DNA from: CAVQJU01 sp963712905
GTDB taxonomy: Bacteria > Acidobacteriota > Vicinamibacteria > Vicinamibacterales > CAVVIG01
Assembly (NCBI GenBank): GCA_963712905.1
Contig: CAVQJU010000002.1
Span: forward strand, 62,001 to 126,000
Direction of reading: 5' to 3'
DNA: 64,000 bases
Both the position numbers and the translations under genes were made by a program. The notes beneath the pieces were generated by a model. It was not told the DNA's origin and did not search any database. It was given only the letters and a program-made list of their open reading frames with translations. Shown here piece after piece: positions 41,497 through 49,230 of this stretch; position 1 is the first letter of the stretch; each line of letters opens with the position of its first letter.

Positions 41497-42236
41497 AGAC
41501 TTTCCTGCGTGTAGCGCGGGGCTTTCAGCCCCGCGGCGGCGGCCCTGAAAGGGCCGCCCTGCTGCCGAGCAGCGGTTCGTTCAGGAATTTCGACGAGCGG
41601 CGCGATTTGCCGGAAGACACCGAGCAGGCCGCTGTAGAACTTCGGGCTGGTCGCGAACGACGCCGGAAACTCGCAGCCGGCGAGGAACTGCCGGTACTTC
41701 AGGAACTCGGCGGCCTCGTGATCCTTCGGAAACCCTCGCGGAATGCGCTGCAGCCGTTCGCCCTCGAGCGAGCCGACGGCGCGCTTGAATCCGGGCGCCG
41801 AAACGATCTTTCTGAGACGCCGGCTGTTCGCGGCGATGTGCTCGCGGACCGCGTGAAGCTGCGGCGTCATCGGCGCGTACATACCACCGCCCACCCACAC
41901 ACCGTCGGGCGCCGCATGAAAGTACAGCCCGGCGCCCTCGTGCTTCGGCAGGTCCCGGCAGGGGAAGACCGCCGCGACGTGCGTCTTGTACGGCTTCTTG
42001 TCCTCCGAGAACCGGATGTCTCGATGGATCCGGTACAGCGACCGCTTCGGGCTCGCGACCAGATCCGGCGCAAACGACCGGAAATCGACGGCGAGCCGCT
42101 CGATCACGGCGATCATCGGCGCCCGCACGTACGCCTCGTACTCGTCACGGTGCACGTTGAACCACTCGCGGCGGTTGTTGCGCCTGAGGCGCCGCAGAAA
42201 CGACAGCGTCCCGGTCGAAAAGCGGGGAGCTGTCAC
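41484..42236 (-). CDS. DUF2461 family protein with repeat-derived C-terminus
   Basis: 250 residues from GTG 42236, which overlaps the DinB gene stop (GTGA). It has the family core: LRRLRRNNRREWFNVHRDEYE, YRIHRDIRFSEDKKPYKTH, AGLYFHAAPDGVWVGGG and PRGFPKDHEAAEFLKYRQFL. The molecular function is unknown. The last 30 or so residues are encoded across a double-hairpin repeat (41511-41562, residues about 225-242, QQGGPFRAAAAGLKAPRYT). They do not belong to the domain, so the original end seems to have been replaced by repeat sequence. Confidence 0.8.
   Translation of the reverse strand: MTAPRFSTGTLSFLRRLRRNNRREWFNVHRDEYEAYVRAPMIAVIERLAVDFRSFAPDLVASPKRSLYRIHRDIRFSEDKKPYKTHVAAVFPCRDLPKHEGAGLYFHAAPDGVWVGGGMYAPMTPQLHAVREHIAANSRRLRKIVSAPGFKRAVGSLEGERLQRIPRGFPKDHEAAEFLKYRQFLAGCEFPASFATSPKFYSGLLGVFRQIAPLVEIPERTAARQQGGPFRAAAAGLKAPRYTQESLWPR
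41511..41562 (+). repeat. Double-hairpin repeat, family A, in the DUF2461 3' end
   Basis: GTAGCGCGGGGCTTTCAGCC... and GCGGCCCTGAAAGGGCCGC form two stem-loops, matching 19264-19315 closely. The copy is translated as part of the DUF2461 protein and lies 15 bases upstream of the pruA-type start, so it is inside a polycistronic message. Confidence 0.85.
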
Positions 42237-42796
42237 CGCGTGGGCTGCGCCTGCTGGACGTCCTGTTGTTTTTGGAACTGCGCCATCCGCTCCTGCTGCG
42301 CCCGCGTCAGGTGCGGGACGATGCCGATCATCCGCTCCATCAGCATGAGCTGGGCCCGATGGTGCATCTCGTGTTCCTTGGCGGCGAGCACCATGTCGAA
42401 ACGCGTCCGCGACGGCGGCTCTGCGCCCGGGCGGAACGTGAGCACCTCGGCCAGGAACGAATCGTCGAGCGTCTCGAGCAGGGCGGCGAACTTCTCGCCC
42501 GATTGCCTGAGCAGCGCCACGATCTCGGCCTTGTTCTGCGGCTTCGCTTCCTCCGCGCCGACCTTCTTCATGTATTCCGCAAAGTCGATCTTCTCGATCG
42601 GAATCCGCTCGCCGTGCAGCATCGTCGGAAACGTCGTCGCGACCGCGATGTGCGCCAGCGTCTGCCCGATCGTCCTCGACTCGGGAGATGGTTTGAAGCC
42701 GTACTGATTTTCGGGCACGTCCTCCGCGATCTGGATCGTGTTTTTACGCACCGTCCGGAACGCGGCCGCCAGTTCTTTTCCACCGTAGTAGTTCAT
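42233..42796 (-). CDS. DinB-like four-helix metalloprotein
   Basis: 187 residues with the DinB/YfiT-like pattern: an N-terminal helix, IGQTLAHIAVATTFPTML (first metal His), and the pair in KEHEMHHRAQLMLMERMIG. Such proteins use a three-His metal site, and several act as thiol transferases or hydrolases. A specific reaction cannot be assigned. The C-terminal tail is Gln-rich (QQERMAQFQKQQDVQQAQ). It sits 15 bases downstream of the aldehyde dehydrogenase gene and overlaps DUF2461 by 4 bases. Confidence 0.8.
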   Translation of the reverse strand: MNYYGGKELAAAFRTVRKNTIQIAEDVPENQYGFKPSPESRTIGQTLAHIAVATTFPTMLHGERIPIEKIDFAEYMKKVGAEEAKPQNKAEIVALLRQSGEKFAALLETLDDSFLAEVLTFRPGAEPPSRTRFDMVLAAKEHEMHHRAQLMLMERMIGIVPHLTRAQQERMAQFQKQQDVQQAQPTR

Positions 42797-42811
42797 CTGT
42801 CAAAGCCTCCG

Positions 42812-44275
42812 TCAGAACCAGTTGATCGGGTCTTCTGAAAGGTTGATGTAGACCTGCTTCACGTTGAGATACTCGTCCACGCCCCACTTGCCAAGCTCGC
42901 GGCCCACGCCGCTCTGCTTGTACCCGCCCCACGGCGCCTCGACGTAAGTCGGCTGCATGTGGTTCACCCACACGATGCCGGCGCGCAGGTTCTTGACGAC
43001 GCGCATGGCGCGGAAGATGTCGCGTGTCCAGACCGCCGCCGCGAGGCCGAAGTACGTATCGTTCGCGATCCGCAGCGCGTCCTTTTCGTCGTCGAACGGG
43101 ATGACGCTCGCCACCGGCCCGAAGATTTCCTCGCGGGCGATGCGGCTGCTGTTGTCGACGTCGTAGAAAATCGTCGGCTCGACGAAATACCCGCGATCGA
43201 GCACGCCGCCCGAGGCGCGCCCGCCGCCGAGCGCCAGCTTCGCCTCGCCCTTGCCGATCTCCTGGTACGAGCGCACGCGGTCGAAGTGCTCGCGGCTGAC
43301 GAGCGGGCCCATCTTCGTCGCGCGATCCATGCCATTTCCGAGCGTGATCGTTTTGGCCTTTGCCGCCATCGCGTCCACGAACTTCTTGTAGATGGGCCGC
43401 TGCACCAGGATACGGCTGCCCGCCGTGCAGACCTCGCCCTGGTTGATGAAGACGCCGAAGAGCGCGCCGTCCACCGCGGCCTCGAAATCGCCGTCGGCGA
43501 AGAAGATGTTCGGCGACTTCCCGCCGAGCTCGAGCGAGATCTTCTTCAGCGTGCCGGCCGCGCCGCGCATGATGATCTTGCCGACCTCCGCGCTGCCGGT
43601 GAACGCGATCTTGTCCACGTCGGCGTGCTCGACGATCGCCGCCCCCGCCGTTTCGCCGACGCCCGTCACGACGTTGACGACGCCGGGAGGCAGCCCCGCC
43701 TCTTCGAAGCTCGAGGCCAGCGCGAGAGCGGTGAGGGGCGTCTGCTCGGCCGGTTTCAGCACGACCGTGCAGCCCGCGCAGATCGCGGGCGCCAGCTTCC
43801 ACGTCGCCATCAGCAGCGGGTAGTTCCACGGGACGATCTGGCCGGCGACGCCCATGGGCTCGCGAAGCGCCAGGCTCATGGCGTTGTCGGGCACCGGCAG
43901 CACGTCGCCCTGAATCTTGGTGGCCATCCCGCCGTAGTACTCGAAGCAGGTGGCCACGTCGGCGATGTCGAACTCGGCCTCGACGATGGGCTTGCCGCTG
44001 TTGCGGGTTTCGAGCTCCGCCAGCTCGTCGGCACGGTCGCGGACGATTTGCGCGAGCTTGAACAGGATGCGGCCGCGGTCCTGGGCAGTCGTGTCCCGCC
44101 AGGGGCCTTCATCGAAGGCGAGACGCGCGGCCTTCACGGCGCGATCGACGTCGCCGGCCGACATGTCGGGGACGCGCGCGATGACCTCGGTTGTCGCCGG
44201 GTCGATCACGTCAATCGTATCGGCCGACTGGGGTGCGACGAATGCCCCGTCGATATAGGGCTGATAGGTCTTCAT
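42812..44275 (-). CDS. Aldehyde dehydrogenase, betaine-aldehyde-dehydrogenase-like
   Basis: 487 residues, an NAD(P)-dependent aldehyde dehydrogenase oxidising an aldehyde to its acid. It has VPWNYPLLMATWKLAP, the cofactor loop FTGSAEVGK, catalytic Glu in SLELGGKSPNI and nucleophilic Cys at about 283 (FINQGEVCTAGSR). The end YINLSEDPINWF is like betaine aldehyde dehydrogenases, but substrate is unproven. ATG 44275 starts right at the conserved KTYQPYIDGAF; a GTG at 44296 would add seven residues. It is first in a four-gene run with DinB, DUF2461 and the pruA-type gene. Confidence 0.8.
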   Translation of the reverse strand: MKTYQPYIDGAFVAPQSADTIDVIDPATTEVIARVPDMSAGDVDRAVKAARLAFDEGPWRDTTAQDRGRILFKLAQIVRDRADELAELETRNSGKPIVEAEFDIADVATCFEYYGGMATKIQGDVLPVPDNAMSLALREPMGVAGQIVPWNYPLLMATWKLAPAICAGCTVVLKPAEQTPLTALALASSFEEAGLPPGVVNVVTGVGETAGAAIVEHADVDKIAFTGSAEVGKIIMRGAAGTLKKISLELGGKSPNIFFADGDFEAAVDGALFGVFINQGEVCTAGSRILVQRPIYKKFVDAMAAKAKTITLGNGMDRATKMGPLVSREHFDRVRSYQEIGKGEAKLALGGGRASGGVLDRGYFVEPTIFYDVDNSSRIAREEIFGPVASVIPFDDEKDALRIANDTYFGLAAAVWTRDIFRAMRVVKNLRAGIVWVNHMQPTYVEAPWGGYKQSGVGRELGKWGVDEYLNVKQVYINLSEDPINWF

Positions 44276-44297
44276 GCGGGACGGGTAGATCGCCACT

Positions 44298-44311
44298 ATA
44301 TCAGTTGATAT
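44298..44311. promoter_or_regulatory. Dyad upstream of the aldehyde dehydrogenase operon
   Basis: ATATCAGTTGATAT is a near-perfect 14-base dyad just before the aldehyde dehydrogenase start, in the divergent gap shared with the rhodanese gene. AT-rich symmetry in a GC-rich region suggests an operator or promoter element. No regulator is assigned. Confidence 0.3.
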
Positions 44312-44371
44312 GAGTTGACGGGGCCGCGGCTTCTCGTGGCAAGATGATCAGCTGCCAACCCTTCGGGGATA

Positions 44372-44402
44372 GAGGTTGGAGGCTAGGGACTAGGGGCTAG
44401 GG
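44372..44402 (+). repeat. Short GGCTAGGGACTAGG tract
   Basis: A few degenerate GGCTAGG/GACTAGG heptamers lie in the leader of the rhodanese gene, just after a small CCAACC/GGTTGG stem. No inverted partner arm is seen. Confidence 0.5.
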
Positions 44403-44439
44403 AGATCGAAGGCGACTCGAAAAGAGAAAGGCAGACGCT

Positions 44440-45267
44440 ATGGCCGACGTGCTCGTGACGACCGATTGGGTGGCTCAGCATGCAACCGACGCGAACGTTC
44501 GCGTCGTCGAAGTGGATGTGGATACGACCGCGTACGATCAGGGCCACGTGCCCGGGGCGGCGGGCTGGAACTGGACGACCGAGCTCTGCGATACCCTGAC
44601 GCGCGACATCATCCCGCTCAAGAAGCTCGAGGAACTGCTCGGCAAGAGCGGTATCGACAACAAGACGACGATCATCCTGTACGGCGACAACAACAACTGG
44701 TTCGCCGCCTGGGCGTTCTGGCAGTTGAAGATGTACGGGCACGAGGACGTCCGCATGATGGACGGCGGACGGAAGAAATGGCTGGCCGAGGGCCGGCAGC
44801 TGTCCACCGACAAGCCCAGCGTCGCCTCGAAGACGTACAAAGCGAGCGGGCCGGATGTGTCGCTCCGCGCGTTCCTGCCCGAAGTGCAGCAGGCGTCGTC
44901 GGCGAAGAAGGCGTCGCTCGTCGACGTCCGCAGCCCCGCGGAGTTCACCGGCGAAATCCTCTCGCCGCCCGGGCTTCCGGAAACCTGCCAGCGCGGCGGC
45001 CACATTCCGGGCGCGAAGAGCATTCCCTGGGGTAAGAACTGCAACGACGACGGCACGTTCAAGAGCGTCGACGAGCTGAAGGCGCTGTATGGCGGACAGG
45101 GCGTGACCAGCGACGCTCCGGTGATCGCGTACTGCCGCATCGGCGAACGTTCGAGCATCACCTGGTTCGTGCTGAAGTACCTGCTCGGCTTCAAGAACGT
45201 GAAGAACTACGACGGTTCGTGGACCGAGTGGGGAAACCTGGTCGGCGCGCCGGTGGAGAAGCCGTAG
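44440..45267 (+). CDS. Thiosulfate sulfurtransferase (rhodanese), two-domain
   Basis: 275 residues with two rhodanese domains. The N-terminal inactive domain has DQGHVPGAAGWNW; the C-terminal catalytic domain has SLVDVRSPAEFTGE, RGGHIPGAKSIPW and the active loop around Cys232 (YCRIGERSS), ending YDGSWTEWGNLVG. Rhodaneses move sulfane sulfur from thiosulfate to acceptors such as cyanide or thiols. The CRIGERSS loop is the form found in CysA/SseA-type thiosulfate sulfurtransferases. It is immediately followed by a small gene that is probably cotranscribed. Confidence 0.9.
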   Translation: MADVLVTTDWVAQHATDANVRVVEVDVDTTAYDQGHVPGAAGWNWTTELCDTLTRDIIPLKKLEELLGKSGIDNKTTIILYGDNNNWFAAWAFWQLKMYGHEDVRMMDGGRKKWLAEGRQLSTDKPSVASKTYKASGPDVSLRAFLPEVQQASSAKKASLVDVRSPAEFTGEILSPPGLPETCQRGGHIPGAKSIPWGKNCNDDGTFKSVDELKALYGGQGVTSDAPVIAYCRIGERSSITWFVLKYLLGFKNVKNYDGSWTEWGNLVGAPVEKP

Positions 45268-45492
45268 ATGAAGGCCGAGGGATACGAACGCCGCCGGCAG
45301 GAGCTTGGCGGCTGGCCGATCGAGATCGAGACGTACCAGGTCGGCGACGTTTTCTACTGCACGATCAACAACGTCGACCCCGGCGCGCGCTTCGCGCGCG
45401 CCGAGGCGTCGACACGCGACGAGGCGGAGAAGCAGGCGCTCGCGAAAGCCGAGCGATACCTCGCCCAGACACGGAAACATCCGATCACGTAG
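45268..45492 (+). CDS. Small soluble protein of unknown function, 3' end formed by a repeat
   Basis: 74 residues, starting on the base after the rhodanese stop. It contains a compact beta segment (GWPIEIETYQVGDVFYCTIN) and a charged C-terminal helix (TRDEAEKQALAKAERYLAQT), as in small dsRBD- or HTH-like folds, but I recognise no family. The stop codon and the last residues lie in the CACGTAG end of the CACAGAGG hairpin, so the natural C-terminus may have been altered by insertion. A role with the rhodanese is inferred from position. Confidence 0.55.
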   Translation: MKAEGYERRRQELGGWPIEIETYQVGDVFYCTINNVDPGARFARAEASTRDEAEKQALAKAERYLAQTRKHPIT

Positions 45493-45953
45493 CCACAGAG
45501 GCACGGAGGGCACAGAGGTCCAATTCTCTAAAGAATGAACCTCTTAAGCCCTGTTCGTAAGACGCGACCGTTGAAATTGATCAGCAGGCCCACTCTCAGG
45601 CCTGTGCAACGCAAGTACGTCAGCACCTGCGCTGCGAAGACTTGGTCGAAGCGCTCAACACTCTTGAGCTCGACCACGACCGCGTTCGCCACGATCAGGT
45701 CCGGCCTGTGATCCCCGATCCGGGCTCCCTTGTACTCGATTGAAATCGCCGGCTGACGTTCGAACGCCAGACCCGCCTTTAGCAGTTCGATGCACATCGC
45801 GGCTTCGTAGTTCTGTTCGAGGAGCCCGGGACCCAGGTGGCGATGGACTTCTATCGCGCACCCGATGATCTGCTCAGTAATCTGGTTGATCGCCGTCAAC
45901 CCCTGATCGGTATTCATCTCCGTGCCCTCTGTGCCTCGGTGGCTTTGTACGTG
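45486..45953. mobile_element. Hairpin-bounded element carrying a GxxExxY gene
   Basis: The element runs from CACGTA (45486-45491) to TACGTG (45948-45953). The left arm (45486-45520) is CACGTAGCCACAGAGGCACG and on; the right arm, read inward, is CACGTACAAAGCCACCGAGG and on. Both are made of 8-9 base CACAGAGG-type units, and each matches one specific end of the empty hairpin at 24120-24213. The only cargo is the GxxExxY gene. Insertion is at the junction of two gene ends, and the arms supply the stop of the 74-residue protein and the last dozen residues of the methyltransferase. No transposase gene lies inside; target duplication is not evident. Confidence 0.65.
45528..45917 (-). CDS. GxxExxY protein, PD-(D/E)XK nuclease-like
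   Basis: 129 residues of the GxxExxY family, named for the motif present here as GLLEQNY (31-37). The nuclease-like core is intact: RPD (Asp73), a hydrophobic strand, and ELK (Glu83, Lys85), then QVLTYLRCTGLRVGLLINFN. These fit the PD-(D/E)XK fold, so DNA cleavage is plausible, although the biological role of this family is unknown. The ATG overlaps the methyltransferase stop (ATGA), so it can be translated as the third gene of that operon. It also lies between inverted repeat arms, which points to an inserted cargo gene. Confidence 0.85.
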   Translation of the reverse strand: MNTDQGLTAINQITEQIIGCAIEVHRHLGPGLLEQNYEAAMCIELLKAGLAFERQPAISIEYKGARIGDHRPDLIVANAVVVELKSVERFDQVFAAQVLTYLRCTGLRVGLLINFNGRVLRTGLKRFIL

Positions 45954-48900
45954 TCGTAGACGCGATCGCGTTCCTCTTTGGGGATCAGCGGAAACGTGCT
46001 CAGCACGTGTGCGAACTCGTCCGCGGTCAACTGGTACAGGCTCGCAACCAGCACCTGCAGGCGTGTGGCGGCCGCGGCGTCGTCGCGCCGGGACAGGAGG
46101 CGCGCAATCGCCGCGATCTCGCGGAATGCCCGCGGGGAGTGGTCGCGCGTGGGAAGCGGCAGCCGCTCGGTCGTGGCCGTCGTCACGTGTGTCGTCACCC
46201 GCATGCGAACGAGGTAGTTGACGACGAAGCTGTTGAAGAGCCCACAAAGGAACTGCTGCGACGCGAGCGGCAGCGGTGTCCGCAGGCAGAACACGGTGTG
46301 CGTGGAGACGCAGTGGGCAGGCAGGATGGCGGCGATGAGCGTCAGGCGGTTGGTCGCGCCAGCGACGTCGCGGTAGGCGAGCCGCGGTCGCTCGTATCGC
46401 GACGGATCGAGCAACCGGCGCGCCTTCGCCCTGGCAATGCCGGCGCGTGCGCGCGCCGTCGCGACGCGGAATGGCTCGACGTGCTTGCCCTCGACCACCG
46501 GCAGGCCGGCGCCGGGTGCGCCGAAATGCACGCGGTCGTCCGTGGCGTTCAGCTCGCGGCCGAAGCGCGCGGACCAGCCCCGTTCGTCGCCGGCAGGCGG
46601 AAACAGCGCCGCCGCGCGTTCCGCGATGGCGATGTCGGTTTCCGTCCGGAAATCCGGAATGGTCAGGTCGTCGCCCGACAGCCTGCGAATCTGATCGGGT
46701 GTGATCCGCACGGGAAACCACCGGGAATCCGCCGGTACGTCCTCGCCAGCCGTTTCGAGGGCGGCGGGATCGCGCTCGCCGAGCCGGCACGCGACGAGGC
46801 GGGTTGGCGAACCGGCCGTGGCGGTCAGGAGCAGAAACCGGACGCTGCGGTGGATGGGGAAGATGCCGCGCTGGTTGTCGATCGCGACGAGGGCGTCCAC
46901 GTCGCACGCGGAGAACAGCCGGCGGCGCAGCGCCGCGCTGCCGTGGTCGGTCGCCAGGCCTGCTGGCAGGACCAGGCCGACGCGCCCTCCCCGGCGCGTG
47001 AGCGCCAGCGCGCGCTCGGTGAAGAGCTGGTACCGGTTGGCCTGGCCGCTGGACTGCGCGGTGTAGACGCCGGAGTCGTGTGCGAAGCGGAGCACCGGCG
47101 CGATCGCGGCCCGCGATCGCTCGCGAGCGTCGGCGGGACCCGCGTCCGCGCGAATCATGTCCCACGGCGGGTTGCCGAGGACGGCGTCGAAACCCGCGTT
47201 CTCGAGACGGCGGCCGTCCGCGCCGAAGAACGCTTCCGGAAACTCGAGCTCCCAGTGGAAGAGATGCCGCGCACGGGCCACGTCGCTGGCGAGATCCAGA
47301 TAACGATCCGCGACGGCGGACGGCAGGGCACCGGCGCCCGATACGATTGCGTCCGTCAGCGCGTTGAACGCCGCGGGCGTGATCCGGGCGCTGTCCGGCG
47401 CCAGCCAGCAGGCGCACCAGAGATCCGCCACCTGTTTCCAGCGCGACAGCCCGGTATCCCGCCGGTTGAGCCTGGCGAGCGCCAGTTCCTTGGCCCGAAC
47501 GTCTTCCAGCGTGTCGTTCGGAATCGATTCCAGCGAAAACCGGATCGGCAGCGCGGTCTCGAGTGCGCGCCTGACCGTTTCCACATCGAACAGCGGAAGG
47601 GTGGCGGAGTCCCGCCGGGCCGGTGCGCGGCGCCCGGGCGGCCTGGCGAGCGCCGACAGCCACGTGCCGAGCAGGCTGTCGCCAGCCTGAAGGCGGTGAT
47701 CGAGAAACGTCAGCGGCCGATCGGCTGAGAGCGTGGCGAGCCAGAGCGACAGGCGGGCCAGCTGCACGGCCATCGGGTTGAGATCCACGCCGTAGAGACA
47801 CCGTTCGGCGATGGTTCTGCGAATACCGGCCCGCTCGTGCTCGCCGATGTCGCTCGAATGGCATCCACCCGACTGGACTAGAGCTGTTTCGTAGGCCCGG
47901 GCGAGGTACCGGCAGGCGGCGACCAGGAACGCGCCGCTGCCCATCGCCGGATCGACGATCCGCAGGGCGAGGATTTGCTCGGGCGGAGCGTCGCGCACGA
48001 GCGGCCCGAGCGTGCGCCGCACGATGTAGTCGGCGATCGCCAGCGGCGTGTAGAACGTTCCGGTCGCCTTGCGGACGCCGGAACTGCGGTCGAGCGAGAT
48101 GTCGTGCTGCGCTGCCGGCGGCCTGGCGCCCGTACGGCGGCGCACGGTGGGCTCGTAGTCGAGCAGTGTCTCGTATACCGTGCCGAGCTGTTCGACGCCC
48201 AGGTCGCCGTACGCAATCCGTTCGCGCGCGCTGCCGTCGGCGGAGGGACGTGTCGTGAGCGCCAGCAGCGCCCGCCTGGCCGCCTCATCGTCCAGATCGC
48301 GGCGTTCGGCGAGCGGTGTGCCGGCCGGCGCGAACAGGCGGCCGTTGAACGGTGTCACGCGCAGGTCGCCCGCGCGGCAGCCGGAGTGGGCCAGGCGCGC
48401 TATCGCGCGAAGCGCCGACCACAGCCCGCGAGAACTGCCGGTTCGTTCGGCGAGGGCGCCGAGTACCGCGACGCTGTAGCTGTTGCGGTACACCGGATGC
48501 CACACGGGCACGAGGCCGCGCGCCTCGGCGAAGAGCAGGAACAGGATCCGGTACACGATCGTCAGCGCCTGCTCGAAGGAAGCGGCGGGAGAGGCGGTGG
48601 GAGACATCGCGGGCCGGACCAGCGCGCGAAGCACATCGGCCGACGCCGACAGCACGCCGTCCTTCAGCGACCGGCAGACGGCGGTGCCATGCTGCTCCGA
48701 CGCCTCGACCAGCGAGCGCAGCGAGCCGGGCAGGCGCCCCATCACGTAAAAGAACGCCGCAAACGCGCCCTCGTCGTCCGCGACCGTGTCGAGGTCGAAC
48801 TGCACGAACCGGCGCGCATGAGGAAGCGCCGCGTCCACGAGGCGCAGATGCGTCCCGTTGAAGAGCGTGCACCAGCGGGCGGAGCGGAGCCTCGCCTGCC

Positions 48901-49225
48901 TGAGGCCGATGGGCGACAGCGGATCCAGGGGCTCGGCCCACGGCGCGACGATGAGCGCGACGCGCTCGGCTCCGGCCGCGAACGTCGAGGCCAGCACCGC
49001 ATCGACGCGCTCAACGTCCTGGGGCGGGCCGAAGCCAAGGGCCTCGACGACTGGTGCGGCGCCGGCATCGAGCATCGAACGGAGGCTGGAGGAAGGCCCC
49101 AGCGCGATGGAGGCCTGGCGGGCGGCTGTGAACTGACGCCGTGTCCTGGAGTCGACGTCTACGGTCCCGAGGCGGCCGTCGAGAAAGGACGCCGACAGCA
49201 GGTAGCCCGAGAGTCCGGCCGGCAT
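45914..49225 (-). CDS. Eco57I-type N6-adenine DNA methyltransferase, large restriction-associated
   Basis: The 1103-residue protein carries S-adenosylmethionine motif I DPAMGSGAFLVAACRYLARA at about 424 and the catalytic NPPW at about 684 (VLGNPPWDMIRAD), with GTFYTPLAIADYIVRR before motif I, all typical of Eco57I/type IIG enzymes. The N-terminal 400 residues (RWCTLFNGTHLRLVDAA) resemble the helicase/specificity partner regions of such systems; I see no clear nuclease motif there. The C-terminal third is probably target recognition. ATG 49225 follows the helicase stop by 5 bases; longer upstream reading is Arg-rich and unlikely. The final residues DTYKATEAQRARR are encoded by the end of the inserted hairpin. 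It is related to DISARM DrmMI and PglX. Confidence 0.8.
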   Translation of the reverse strand: MPAGLSGYLLSASFLDGRLGTVDVDSRTRRQFTAARQASIALGPSSSLRSMLDAGAAPVVEALGFGPPQDVERVDAVLASTFAAGAERVALIVAPWAEPLDPLSPIGLRQARLRSARWCTLFNGTHLRLVDAALPHARRFVQFDLDTVADDEGAFAAFFYVMGRLPGSLRSLVEASEQHGTAVCRSLKDGVLSASADVLRALVRPAMSPTASPAASFEQALTIVYRILFLLFAEARGLVPVWHPVYRNSYSVAVLGALAERTGSSRGLWSALRAIARLAHSGCRAGDLRVTPFNGRLFAPAGTPLAERRDLDDEAARRALLALTTRPSADGSARERIAYGDLGVEQLGTVYETLLDYEPTVRRRTGARPPAAQHDISLDRSSGVRKATGTFYTPLAIADYIVRRTLGPLVRDAPPEQILALRIVDPAMGSGAFLVAACRYLARAYETALVQSGGCHSSDIGEHERAGIRRTIAERCLYGVDLNPMAVQLARLSLWLATLSADRPLTFLDHRLQAGDSLLGTWLSALARPPGRRAPARRDSATLPLFDVETVRRALETALPIRFSLESIPNDTLEDVRAKELALARLNRRDTGLSRWKQVADLWCACWLAPDSARITPAAFNALTDAIVSGAGALPSAVADRYLDLASDVARARHLFHWELEFPEAFFGADGRRLENAGFDAVLGNPPWDMIRADAGPADARERSRAAIAPVLRFAHDSGVYTAQSSGQANRYQLFTERALALTRRGGRVGLVLPAGLATDHGSAALRRRLFSACDVDALVAIDNQRGIFPIHRSVRFLLLTATAGSPTRLVACRLGERDPAALETAGEDVPADSRWFPVRITPDQIRRLSGDDLTIPDFRTETDIAIAERAAALFPPAGDERGWSARFGRELNATDDRVHFGAPGAGLPVVEGKHVEPFRVATARARAGIARAKARRLLDPSRYERPRLAYRDVAGATNRLTLIAAILPAHCVSTHTVFCLRTPLPLASQQFLCGLFNSFVVNYLVRMRVTTHVTTATTERLPLPTRDHSPRAFREIAAIARLLSRRDDAAAATRLQVLVASLYQLTADEFAHVLSTFPLIPKEERDRVYDTYKATEAQRARR

Positions 49226-49230
49226 CTGTT

